Shown here piece by piece: positions 22,701-34,447 of a stretch of DNA of 64,000 bases. Origin of the DNA: Anthostomella pinea (taxonomy: Eukaryota; Ascomycota; Sordariomycetes; Xylariales; Xylariaceae); assembly GCA_963556695.1 (NCBI GenBank), contig CAUWAG010000003.1:2542001-2606000 (forward strand), read 5' to 3'. Each line of letters opens with the position of its first letter. The first letter of the stretch is position 1. Position numbers and translations under genes: made by a program. The notes below the pieces were generated by a model. That model searched no databases, was not told where the DNA came from, and was given only the letters and a program-made list of their open reading frames with translations.

Positions 22701-25700
22701 CGCCAACTTGCGTAACGCCGTCCGCTTCAACACGGCAGTCGAGCGAGTAGGTGCGGATACGGAGACTTTCGGTCAGGTGGGCCAAATGATAGAGATAGGG
22801 CCGCACATGGCCCTGTCAGGGCCGTTCAAGCAAATATGTGCAGTGAACAAGTTCGACCGTTTCACCTACGTCCCAAGTCCGGTGCGGAATAAAGACGATG
22901 CGAATCAGGTTCTCTCCGTGGCAGGACAGCTGTTCGTGGCGGGATACGCCGTGGATCTGGAGGCCGTCAATGCCGAAGGTTATGGTCATCATCCACCTTC
23001 CCGCCCTGAGTCGTTCAACATGAAAGACGTCGCGAGCGGCAAGGGCCCTAAGTCACGCAAGCCGAAGACGCAATACTTGCTCGTGGACCTGCCTCCATAC
23101 CAGTGGAACTACGAGAAAGAGTATTGGACCGAGCCGCGAGCCAGCGTCGAGCAGCGCGCGCGCCTGTTCCGACGCCACGACCTCCTGGGCAGTCGAGTCT
23201 CTGGGCTCTCCGGACGAACCCGAGTCTGGCGGAACTTGCTCCGCCACCGCGATGTCCCGTGGCTGAAACACCACAGTCTGGGCGGCACTGCGATCTTCCC
23301 TGCGGCTGGCCACCTTGCCGTTGACATCGAGGCCCTGAAACAAGTACATGAGGAAGCAGGAATCGCGTTCGATGGCGCTGGACTGCGTGACGTTGTCATT
23401 GACAAGGCACTTGCGGTACCAGATAACGACAAGGGAGTTGAGATCGTCGTGACCCTCCAGCTGAGTGCAAACCTGGCTGCAACCGCAGACGCAACAACAG
23501 GATGGCACGGCTTCTCCGTCGAATCGCTCGCTCCAGGGACTGGGGAATGGAAGCTGCATTGTACGGGCAACGTGTCGGCAGCTCAACAGCCTGCCGCATC
23601 TCCACTTTCGCCTGTCGACGTATCTGCCCTGAGCAAGCGTGCCATCGGCAAGACCTGGTACGAGGCTTTCCGGCGCGTAGGATTCAACTCGGGCCAACGC
23701 TCCAGCAGCTGCGACATGCACAAACCGACCGAGGGCTGCAACACGCGGCCGGCGATGTATCCGTACTTGACATATGTGCGGAGAGTGAATCTCGCAGCCT
23801 GATACACCCGTCCACGGTGGACGCCTGTCTGCAGTTGATCATCATTTCGATCCACGCCGGACGCCACAAGAAGATGCCATGGGGCGTGGTGCCGACGCGT
23901 GTAGAGGAAGCCACCATCTTCCCGGCCGTTGGCGCTGACTACGACGATGTTGGGTCCGCCGGTCACGCAGTCGCGTGGATCGACGGTTTCGAGCCTTCCG
24001 GTCGACGTTTCAATACGCACACTACGCTGACGGGAAAAAGCGGCAAGCTGCTCGTTCATATCAAGAACCTAGAATGCACCACGTATGAGGCAGAACTGGC
24101 CGCAGCTACTCGCCATTGGTGCTGGCAGCCGGCACGGGCGTCTTGCCAAACTCGCTGAGCTGATATCTCACCAACAGTCCTTGGACCGCGTGCTCCTGCT
24201 CTACGGCGCGAAAACCGACGTGAAGGACTTGGAGTTGAGCGCCATCTTGAAGGTTTTGCCAAGTCACTGTTCTGTCACCCTCGCCCTATGCTCTCCCATC
24301 GAAATGACACACTTACATCTGTCTGAGGATACCAAGGCTCGAGTGACGACAGCTCTGCAACTGCCGTCGCCTTCGGGCCTTGTGGCAGAGCCAGACATCA
24401 TCGGCAATGTCCAGGATTTGATCTTGGTAGACGTCTGCTCTGACACTCCTTCTATCCATGACTTGCTGTCCCTGGTGAATGTTGATGGCTGGGTGATAGG
24501 ATCATCTCCAACGGCAGTGACAACCGCTGACGCCAGCCAAATGAACGGCTCCGTATCTGTCCCTGCTTTGAGAATCGACCAAGAGTTCGCAATAGACACC
24601 GCGGGACACCTTCTACTCTCCAGCATAGACGAGCCCAACTTCACAGCGCTAAAGAACGTCATCGCGTCCGGTCTTCCGATCGTTTGGATGACACGCGGCG
24701 TCAGACAGGATCGCAACCCCACCGGGGGTATGGCCGAGGGGTTTCTCCGCGTGATCCGCTCCGAGCAAGCCGCGGCCAGAGCGATTCTGCTCGACGTCGA
24801 CGAGGATGAATGGGCCTCTGACGTCGCCAATGTGTTGCTGGAATGCCTGACCTCGGCGTGCACTAAGGACTCAGGCAATGACACTGAGTTCTGGCTGCAT
24901 CGGGGCACCGTTTACATACAACGAATTGGTCCCAACCTCGGTCTGAACCAACAGTGGGATTGGGACAATACCGCCTCAGACGGGCATCAGGTGGCGTCTT
25001 TGTCTGCGGAACTGTCTGAAAGGGTTAAGATCACAGATGGTGCCGTAATCCCCGCGTCTACATCCACGACGAAAGGTGAGGGCCTGTCAGATGCGGGGTC
25101 CTTGCGCCTATCTGGCGATGCCTCCTACCTCTTGGTCGGGTGTCTCGGTGGTCTGGGACGCAGCTTGACGCGCTTCATGATGGAGTGCGGGGCGAAGCAC
25201 TTCGCCTTCCTCTCGCGCTCCGGAGCTGACAAGGCCGAAGCTGCACGCGTGGTGGAAGCGATCCGAGTCCGAGACGGCTGCTCCGCCGACGTTTTCCGCG
25301 TAGACGCGTCCGACGAGGCCGCGGTACGCAAGGTGGTACTATCGCTACGCACGGCGAGACCAATCCGCGGAGTGGTGCACGCCGCCATGGTGTTGCGCGA
25401 CGGCATCTTCGACACAATGGACGCCGAAGCCTTCAATGCGGCCGGCGCACCCAAAGCCAGAGGAGCCTTGGCGCTGCATACGCGCTTCGAGACGTCGATC
25501 TGGATTTATTCGTCATGACCAGTTCCATTTCGGCCGTGCTCGGAAATACCGGTCAGAGCAACTACAGCGCCGCTAACAACTGTCTCGACGCACTCGCGCT
25601 GCACCGCAACGTGGATGGGCTGGCGGCCAGTTCCCTGGTGCTTCCCATGGTTCTCGGCGTCGGCGTGGTGGCCGAAGACGACTCAGACGCCCTGGAGACG

Positions 25701-26288
25701 TCACTCCTTCGAAAAGGCATGTACGGCATCGATGAAGAAGAGATGCTTCGCGGATTTGAGGTGGCGATGCTTGCACCGCACACCCCCGAGACAGAAGTAC
25801 CGCAGTCGCAGCTCATCACGGGCATAGATGCCACCGAGCTGGGCAAGGCCGTCGCAAAGGCTGGTGGCGTTGACAACGCGGATGTGTACTGGTACCGTGA
25901 CGCGCGCTTCTGCCACACCCGCGCGGCCGTGCAGCACGGGGCTGGCGCAGGAGGTACAGTTGAAGGCAGTCATGGTGACGACAGCTTCGCCGAGGTATTG
26001 AAAGCGGCCCAGGCGGAGGGGCCAACAGCCGCCCTCGAGGCCGTCGCTACGCACATTGCTAAACGCGTATCGAGCATTTTGATGATCCCATTGGAGGATT
26101 TCGAATTGGACGGTCGCTCAATTGCGAGTTACGGGCTGGATAGCATGATTGGCGCCGAGATGCGCACATGGCCTTTCAGTGAGTTTGCCTTGGATTTCCC
26201 CTTCCAGAAGCTCCTGACCCCAACGCTGACGTTCATGGGCCTGGCAGCCGTGGCCGGAGAGTCGATCGGCGCTTTCGCGACACAGTAG
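19772..26288 (+). pseudogene. Reducing type I polyketide synthase, disrupted
   Basis: Iterative PKS with KS-AT-DH-(structural core)-KR-ACP. Exons are 19772-19847, 19922-20182, 20290-20617, 20708-21812 and 21943-26288, with introns of 74-130 nt and good signals. KS: Cys in TACSSS (20727-20729), His in ELHGTGTP (21123-21125), and GALKPIIGHSE. AT: GHSSAEIAAAY. DH: His in WLKHHSLGG and the matching HPSTVDACLQ. KR: GCLGGLG nucleotide-binding loop and Tyr in GQSNYSAAN. ACP: the phosphopantetheine Ser in GLDSMI, close to the C-terminus. No enoyl reductase and no release domain are visible, and a methyltransferase signature is not evident. Breaks: an in-frame TAG at 21477-21479 between KS and AT, then apparent one-base losses near 23694, 24111, 24145 and 25491. 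Between the breaks the frame is open and all catalytic residues are kept, so decay is recent or partly a sequencing artefact. An automatic annotation may split it into several genes. Confidence 0.85.
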
Positions 26289-26679
26289 GATGGACGCGCG
26301 GTGACTTCAGGCGCAGAAGAAAGTAGATACTTGAGCCATAGTAATTGGCCACTTCATGTCAAACAGGGTGATGATAAATTGATCTTGATGATTCCATTGA
26401 ACTCGGAGAGGCAGAGAGGTTGGCGATGAAACACATTGCTGTTGTAGATGAATGAGAAGCGCCCGAACTGCATGTGGTGACATGGACGGGATGCCCTAGT
26501 GGCCCTGGCTAGGCGCACAGCCACCCCCTAAACTCACTGTGGCTCACTGCTGCCCTCCAACATCCCCCAGCAATGATATTTCATCAGCACGACAAGCCGG
26601 CTCTGAATCCGATGCCAGCCTCTTCTGTTCCTGCGCTGATATTCAGCGCCAAATGATAGTCATTTCCAACATCCTATAT
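26289..26679. other. Convergent intergenic region
   Basis: This 391-bp stretch separates the PKS 3' end from the 3' end of the minus-strand DEDDh gene. No further gene or repeat is seen. Confidence 0.5.
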
Positions 26680-28178
26680 TCAGCGGCCAAGCACTGCCGT
26701 GCGTCCAAGCCGCATCTTGACTGCCAGCTTTGAGAAGGCTGTCCGCGCTTTTCTCTTCTTGACCTCGGGTTGGATCGTGAGGCTGGACATGCTCTCCTCG
26801 TGGTCATCTTCCTTCTGGTCGTCTTCCTCGTGATCTTCCTCTTGGCCATCTTCCTCCTGGTTGGCTGCCTCGTGATTATCTTCCTCGTGGTCACCTTCCT
26901 CGTAACCACCTTCCCCGTGACCAACTTCCTCGTGATTGTCTTCCTCATGATTCTCTTCCTCGATGTCGATGGCGTCCTTGTGTTCGATTATATCGCCTTT
27001 CGCGGCGACATCCTGATGGCTGGTCTTATGTTCGCCTACATATTCTGGTCTCCGAGGGACGCCCGCTTCGTTATCGGGCAGAGCGAACAGCTTACCAAAG
27101 CTGTCCTTCCAGCAATCGAATTCCTGCTTCTTTTCCGACTTCCGTCGGCGTTGTCGCATTCGTCTGATAGGAGTGCCCTTGTCTATCTTCGCATGGCGGA
27201 TGCCGGCCGGCATTGGTGCTCGCTCGACGCGCAGCCGTACATGACCGAATTGTAAATGATTCGTCGCGTGTACGAACTTAAGGAGGGCTGCCTTATCCTT
27301 GAAGCAGACGCATCCAAAAGTCATGCCTGGGGTATGAATGCCTCCGCCATACGGACGGCGGGGATGGTTACTGGTGTCAGCAGCGACTGCGATAGGATTG
27401 TACTTATGGGCAAAAATGGCCAGTTTCTGGGTCGTGTCTAGCTCCGAAGGTAGTTCATGACCTCCTACATGAACGAAGGCGCGGTGTAATTTCGATTTGA
27501 GGGATTGTACAGATGCGAATACCTGGATTTCCCCGAGGTCGTACTGCTTCAACACCAACTCCGTAATGTTGCGCTGGTATGTCAAGCCGTGGAGTGCAGC
27601 AAGGGTCCGAACAGCATCATTCGCAGCTCGGTGCCTTACGCCAAATCCATTGTCCCGAGCGCGATATCCGAACATATTCAATGCCGTTCCCAGACCGACA
27701 TACATGGTCGGCGGCGTCTTTAAGATAGCCATGAACATTGTAGAAAGATCGATCCAGTGAGAGAAGTAGTCGATCTCACCTTGTCGTCAGCATCATCATA
27801 CCGGCCATTGACCCGTACCGATGAAACTTGGATATGACAGGTCCGAACGAAAGCTGCAAGGGACTGGGGAGGCTGGTGACATTTGAGCTGCTCAGGTCCG
27901 CGTGCAAGTTTTTCAAGTCCAGGTAGAAGCGCAAGTCCAACGTCTGTGGCCTTGTAGCAGTGCGGGACAGACTCGGTGTCCATGGCTACGAAGGCGGAAT
28001 TGGCAAGCAGTGACTCTAAGGTCTCGAAGGATGGTATGTAATCCGGTAACAGAGGTGAAAGCCGGTCGCTGCAAGGAATAGCCTGGAGGTCGAGATTGTG
28101 CTTCAACTTCTCTGCCGGCCGACTTTCGACGCTGCCGCGAGTCGGTCGGCGACTCTCTGACAAACTCTCAGCCATCAT
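26680..28178 (-). CDS. DEDDh exonuclease-like protein (Gfd2/YDR514C type) with acidic tail
   Basis: Two exons, 28178-27780 and 27717-26680, around a 62-nt intron (AAG/GTGAGA ... TTAAAG), phase 0. The product is 478 residues. The RNase H-fold exonuclease motifs straddle the intron: VAMDTE near residues 64-69 (Asp67, Glu69) and the late RHRAAND motif near 161-167 (His162, Asp167), as in the C-terminal DEDDh domain of fungal Gfd2/YDR514C-like proteins. A basic stretch (RRMRQRRRKSEKK) in the middle could be a nuclear signal. Then comes a run of about 55 residues made of repeated HEED/NHEE/GHEE-like units, and a basic C-terminus. Nuclease activity is inferred from the motifs, and the middle Asp was not located. 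No obvious link to the neighbouring metabolite genes. Confidence 0.75.
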
Positions 28179-29892
28179 AGGTCAGATCGATTGCTTGGGC
28201 GCGTCCACGGTCTTGTCTCATGAAATTTGAGATGATGCTGAGGTGATGAAATTTGTGGAATCCATGTAAACTCGGCCGATATGGGGAGGGAAGAGACCAG
28301 GGGAGGCTTGATGTCTCGTCTGAAGCTATTCCCCAGCAGGTTGAGTTTTTCGGTGGCACACCCTAATCAAGCGAGTGCCTGGGAGCAGGAAAAAATGAGG
28401 CAGAAAATTATATGCCATCGCCGTTGAGTCTCCATTCTGGTGAGGTTTGGACGAATTGTAGGTTCCCAGGCTTGCCAGTGGTCATTCCCACAGGTGGGAG
28501 AGGTGCCATAAAATCATAAATAATGCATCGTGAAGCGGGCTGTGGGCTGGAGACGGAGAAACTCATGTCCATATTGATTTTGTGCCAACTCTCACCTGAC
28601 TGTCGCAAGACCTTGAGGCAAAAAAGACCATATCAGGTCATGGGACGTGGTGGTATAGTCGGCGAAAAGCAGGCAGGGGTGCTCATGATTACGAGTCACA
28701 AAGGCGCTTTTCCTGGCCGGACACTACCAACAATGATCATGTCAACTTCTCTGCATATACCTAGGTACTTCGTTTACCTCTGTAACGAAACAAATCCCTA
28801 ATTCTCTGAAACGGAAAGTTGCACATCCTAAAAACGCTCGCAGCATCGCAACTTCCAACCCAGACACACACACATGCCAACTCGCAACCCGCAACTTCCC
28901 TTGCAGACCGCGACTACAGTAGCGGTCTCATCAGCCACCCCTGCTTTTATGTAGCCATACATATGGGTGTACAGATGGTTGTGCTAAAGGAAGAACTTGC
29001 AGAAGAATATATGGTACAACGTATTGGCAATTGCGCAACTAATTCTAGTTCCTTACCGCGTTTCCAGCCACAATGACATTGAGGCAAGACCACCCGTGCT
29101 TGGCGCAGGGGCTGAATTAATCACACCGCCCTCGTTTCTTTATATTTACTATGCGGTGCCAACACCGACTATTAATTTCTAAAAACTCTAGTAATCTTCT
29201 TAGTTCGGCAGGGTGCATTGCATGGTTCGGGTTTTCTTACAAGCTCCCGTTTGCTCATCGTTGAAGATGATGACTAGGTACATCATGTAGCCATGTAGTA
29301 CGAAATCGGACTGCCAGCCTTCAGGCAGCAGTAGGTGGTAGCTAGTCATTGTAGGTATCCGAATACTGCATGTGCAGTCGCACATAACGTCGGCAGTGTA
29401 GCACCCGTAGTGCCAGTTCCTTAGTGCCGGCAGCTAAGGTCGCTCGAGTCAGGGGGGCGGCCATGCTGTACTCGCATTACGTCACCCAAATTCCGTATGC
29501 AAGCTAGTGAGGGTGAATACGGTGTCTTAGACTGCAGCACAACAACGAGAACGTTTAATAATAGAGTCCCTCAACTTGGCGGTCTGCCAGTCTGTCAGCC
29601 CACGCCCCCGGGGCGCGATGAAGGTTGGATGATCTGACTGCAGACGTACGGCACGGGTAGGGGATGTTTACCTACTCGCCAGGCCTGAAATCGGCTTTTG
29701 GTCCTGAAAAAGGCGATTTTAGGCCTGCTGAGTAGATGACGTTCGATCCGACGTGATGGGTTTTCCTTCCTAGCCATGGGACTACGGTTAGCCCTTAAGT
29801 TACTGCAGCCGTAATCATCGACCGCCCTCTTTATAACAGTTCGAATCTCCTCGCTTTTCTGGTCCTCTCCCACTTGAGAGGTACGCGCCAAG
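28179..29892. other. Long intergenic region
   Basis: 1.7 kb with only short unrecognised ORFs. The segment just above 28178 is the promoter side of the DEDDh gene. A TATAAC box-like sequence at 29832-29837 lies about 60 bases before the GMC oxidoreductase start. No tRNA or clear repeat is seen. Confidence 0.45.
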
Positions 29893-31667
29893 ATGAAGTC
29901 GCTTCTAGGCCTCACGGCGATCACGGCCTTCCTCACCCAAACGTCACTGGCCGCGCCTCCTCTTGCCCGACGGCAGAATTCCACCGACTGGACCGCTCAG
30001 GAATGGGACGTCATTGTCGTCGGAGCTGGGACGGCTGGAATCATCGTGGCGGATCGGTTGAGCGAAGCCGGAAAGAAGACAATGCTGCTTGAGCTGGGCG
30101 GTCCCTCATACGGTATCGTTGGAGGGACAGAGAGACCAAGTTGGCTGGACGGGACCGGTTTGAGCAGAGTTGACGTTCCCGGACTGTGTGAGTGTATATA
30201 TATCTTGCCTGCAGGCACATGTAACTGACAGTTCGAATAGATAAGAGCATCTTCAGCACCCCAGACTCGGAATTGCTATGCCCTGCGGATGTTGTCAGCG
30301 CCTTCCAAGCATGCACCATTGGTGGCAACAGCGCCATCAATGCGGGCTTGTACTTCCAGCCTCCAGCATCCGATTGGGACAACTACTTTCCCGCTGGATG
30401 GAAGAGTGCCGACGTCGAGGAAGCGACGCAGAGACTGCTAGCCAAGCAGCCTTCAGTGACCAGCTACTCCGTGGACGGGAAGTACTACCTGCAGAGCGGC
30501 TACGATGCAGCAGAAGAGTGGCTCGTCAAGGGCGCCGGCTTCTCTCACGTGTCGTTCAACGAAGAACCGAACAACAAAGACAGGGTATTTGGCCGACCAG
30601 TCTACAACTACATCGACGGGCAGAGAGGTGGCCCAACGAGGACGTATCTCCAGAGCGCTTTGAAGCGGAGCAATTTTCGCCTCCAGACTGGTGTTCAGGT
30701 CCAACGCATCAACCACGTTGGCGGGGTTGCCTCTAGCATCACTGCCAAAGTCGACGGATCCATCATAACTGTGCCCCTTTCTCGCGCGGGTCGCGTCATC
30801 GTGAGTGCGGGCGCAATTGCTTCGCCGGGACTTCTGATTCATTCCGGCATTGGCCCATCTGAGACCCTCGCCAAGCTGTCTGCAGCCGGATTTATCAGCA
30901 ATTCCAACTCCTCGGCCTGGGTTGCCAATCCGGCCGTCGGCGAAGGGCTCTTCGACAACCCCAACACGTACATTGAACTGACAGGCTCAACCATCGAGTC
31001 GTACGCCCACAGCTACGACGACCCTATTACGGCTGACAAGGACTTGTACCTATCTTCGCGCAGCGGCCCATACGCCTTTGCTTCTCAGACCTCGGCTTTC
31101 TGGGGCTACGTCGACAACGACGACGGCTCAAGAACCGGCGTCCAGGGCACGATCGACTCGTCTGGATACGCAGACTTTACAGACAACAAGACCATCACGC
31201 TCAACATCTACGGCACCTCCGGCCTCAAATCATCCGGTCGGGTCATCCTGTCAAGTGAAGGGAAATTCATCCCCGGCCCCAGCTCCGACGTGTACTACAA
31301 CGACCCGCAAGACGGCATGAGCATCGCCAAGTTCATCCACACCATCTTCCAAGCCCTACCAGCTTCGACGCCCGACTCGCCCGCGGTTGCGGGTCTGACC
31401 CCATTGAATATCGCGCAGAACTCTACGGTTGAAGAGATCTACACTTATATCACCACGTGGTCTAAGTATGCGGTGGGCTCTGTTCAGCATTGGTCCAGCT
31501 CGTGTAGGATAGGAAAGTGTGTTGATGCAGACACGAAGGTCATCGGCACCATGAACATCCACGTCATTGACGCGTCGATTGTTTCGCCTCTGACGGTGAA
31601 TCCTCAGTTCGGTGTCATGGTGGCTGCCGAGAAGGGTTCGGAAAGGGTACTCAAGACGTGGGGTTAA
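29893..31667 (+). CDS. Secreted GMC-family flavin oxidoreductase
   Basis: Two exons, 29893-30187 and 30241-31667, joined across a 53-nt intron (GTGAGT ... AATAG) in correct phase. The product is 573 residues, the usual size. A signal peptide is visible (MKSLLGLTAITAFLTQTSLA), followed by a short propeptide ending in a dibasic ARR. The FAD Rossmann motif is VIVVGAGTAG (GxGxxG near 44-49), followed by the ADRLSEAG helix. GGNSAINAG matches the family's second signature. The C-terminal domain has the catalytic-type His in SVQHWSSSC and the NPQFGVMVAAEKG flavin-contact segment. It most resembles the flavodehydrogenase domain of cellobiose dehydrogenase and related AA3 enzymes, without a cytochrome domain. 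Likely role: extracellular oxidation of an alcohol or sugar, or tailoring of the product of this locus. The substrate cannot be read from sequence. Confidence 0.9.
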
Positions 31668-31836
31668 AAAGGTCGTATGCAGGCTCGGACCGGAGTTTGG
31701 TTTCTTGGGTTCGCTTCCACGGGCTGGGCCTTTGGAGTAGGGTGGGAAAAGGGGATATCCAAGGGTATAGGGGTTTCTTATTCAGCTATATGAACAATCA
31801 TTATTACACTGCGTCGCCTGTCCTTGTGGCAGTGAC

Positions 31837-33622
31837 TCAATCATGTTGAACGATATCCTCTGTTCCTCTCCTGTCTTTCCTCCTCACCAATCCCCAGGAA
31901 CAGAGGATTGCAGTGATCCCAACCACGAGGAAAGCGAGACAAACCCCATACGACACCCGATATGAGGGCCCGAACACGGTGTTATAAACGTGAGGCCCAA
32001 CGATACCGCCAAACTGAGCCATCGCATTCGTCCAGCCGATGCCGATCCCAGAGGCCACGGTGCCCTCCAATGCGCGGATCCTTTCGGGCCAGATGACCGG
32101 GTACGCGGAGCCGGCACAGGCTACGGCCACGATCAGGCAGATGTACTTGACCACGGCGTTGGAGACAGTGAAGAGGATGATGTAGCATATTATGATAGTG
32201 GATTCGACTTGTAAGTTGTTAGAATTATGGGAGTGAGGAGAGGAGAGGGGGCTGGTCTAGCTCACTTGCAACGGCTGTCGTCCATGGCCGGATGACGCGT
32301 TTGTGTAGGAAGTATCCCACGGTGTTCAGGAACAGGAAACTCGTAACGTACGGAGGCTGAACCAAAATCAGCTTCAAAAGAACTACGAGCCATAATCTAC
32401 TTACAATATTCATCAACTGGGAATTTGACGTTGTCGTGAATCCCAGCTGGTAAATGACCGTGGGCAGGGCATATCCGACGCCAAAACCGCCGATCCCATG
32501 GCAGATCCAATAAATGGTAAAGGAGTAGAACGACGGGTCTTTGAAGAGCTTCTTAACATACTTGAAGTCCCAGTTGCCGCTCTTCCCCGTGGGCGCTGAT
32601 GTACCAAGTCGGCCGATGAGCACGTCGCGTTCTTCGTCACTGAGCATACGGCATGTCTCGGGGTAGTCGGGCAGCCCGAACAGAGCAAAAAAGGCCAGGA
32701 AGATTGCCGGAAGGCCTTCTAGCAGGAAAAGCCAACGCCAGCCCGCGAGATGGCCCAGACCATCCTGTTACCAATCCTTGTCAGCCTGAAGTTCGGTGCC
32801 GTGGTGTGCATTGGATGACCTCTCGCCAACTCAGTTAGCTGATGATGAGATAAATTTACAACAGGTACTTACCATGAACCCAATAGCATAAGCCAAAAGC
32901 CCCGACAGCGCATTCGATAGCTGGCCAACAGAGTAGAAAATGGCGATACGCTGTGGTAGCTCGCTTGGTTTGTACCAGAACGCCATGTGGTAGAGCACTG
33001 CTGGGAAGAACCCAGCTTCGGCCAGCCCAATGGCGAAGCGGGCACACATTATCCCTTTGAAATCCTGGACTGCTGATGACGAGCTGGCGGATACACCCTT
33101 TGATGTCTAGGTTAGCACTTTTCCCTTGAGGAGGCCTGGTTGCTCAGTTGTATAAAGGAACAGTGGGAGGGAGTCAGGGGATAAACTCGTTGCCATATAG
33201 CCGAGGCTTTGCATTCTGCAACTTACCCAGAACAAGATCAAAATGAACATCCATCGCGACGGTTTGAGACCCTTCAGCAGGACCGTATTCGTAGGCTCGA
33301 AGAACAGATAGCTATATGAGAATATGGACAACGTCCATGCCCACTGGGCTGGGTTGAGGTTGAGCTGCTTCTTGATGCCGGTGCCGTTCTCGATGTTGAT
33401 GATGGCGGCGTTAGAGTAATTGGCTGAGTCGATGACCCGGAATATGTACACCAAGGAGTAGAAGCCCACGAGCCAGAGGTCTACCTTTCGCACGACTTGT
33501 TTCTCGAGGGCTCTATGAGAGCCGCCTAGTTCCTCATCGGAGAGGGACGTTTCCCCATCTCTGGATGTCGGTACTGGCAAATCATGTGCGGTTGCCGCAA
33601 GCTCGCCTTTGATGGAAGTCAT
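31837..33622 (-). CDS. MFS transporter, allantoate/pantothenate (ACS) type
   Basis: Five exons, 33622-33227, 33097-32873, 32764-32405, 32356-32266 and 32207-31837. Introns are 129, 108, 48 and 58 nt with GTAAGT/GTGAGC donors and CAAAG/ACAG/TCAG/CAAG acceptors. All phases close and the product is 480 residues, normal for the family. After a cytosolic Glu-rich N-terminus come the membrane segments. Family marks are the DSANYSNAAIINI segment after the first helix, the LSIFSYSYLFFEPTN helix, RFAIGLAEAGFFPAVLYHMAFWYKPSE (an MFS motif-A-like turn), and GWRWLFLLEGLPAIFLAF before the central loop. A plasma-membrane proton symporter for a small organic anion or vitamin is the known family role, while export of a metabolite is the inference from context. 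It converges with the GMC gene (169 bp apart) and diverges from the 2OG oxygenase gene. Confidence 0.92.
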
Positions 33623-34447
33623 GCTTGAGTCGCACTGGTTCAGAGTATATGAGGTGAATAAGGATCGGCTGGTAGACTCCTACCGAGGCACCAAGGTGAG
33701 CTGCTGCTCGAGAAAAGCTGGCCCATCCTACATATACTCAAGCAGAGCAATGGCGTATTGGCCCCCATTGGGGCTTTTGGATAATATGCAGTACGCATGG
33801 CATTGGTCCAAAGACTTCCAGATTTTCGTCACGCCATATGGTTCAAGATGGCGACAGAGCGGAAATGATCACGAACGACCCCATCTACAGTATAAGTGGG
33901 TGTGCCAGAGATATCAGACATCGTCAAGAACTATAGATACACGTGCATGGGTTAATAGAAAAGTGCTGACTACGGGCAGTACTCGAAATGTTCGATATCC
34001 TCTTAGATATCACTGACGAATTCGGGAATACTCCAGGAACAGTAAACGTATCGCTATTAACCTCATATTAATAGCCTTACTGAGCCACAAACGAGACCAA
34101 TACGGTTGTATGTCCATGTGTATAAGTGGGGGTTTTAGTTGGAGTTAGATCAACGAGTTGCGTGGGAGCACGCATTGAGCTGGGTGAAGCACGCAATATC
34201 ACTACGACGCTACACTTGACGTAGAGCTCCTCGATCCGCCAACCACATCACGAGTCAGGGCTACAACTTCGAGATAAGCTATACCCACTGGTGGACGGCC
34301 AAGGGTAGCCCCGCGTTGACGTATCGGTAGATATGCGATACTTATACGTGAAGAAGCCGGGCTGTTCATCTTCAAGTAGGTATTTCATGTTTCTTTTACA
34401 ACAGTATCAGCTTTTTGACCAACTCAACTTCTTCATATCTTGAAATC
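33623..34447. promoter_or_regulatory. Divergent promoter region between MFS and 2OG oxygenase genes
   Basis: 825 bp separates the two start codons on opposite strands, so both promoters must lie here. No gene or repeat is seen and no specific factor site is claimed. The arrangement suggests shared control of the two genes. Confidence 0.55.

Noticed and set aside
26770..27255. Plus-strand ORF with very hydrophobic Leu/Val/Phe repeats
   Set aside because: It is the antisense of the Glu/Asp/His repeat in the DEDDh gene. Acidic codons read backwards give hydrophobic residues.
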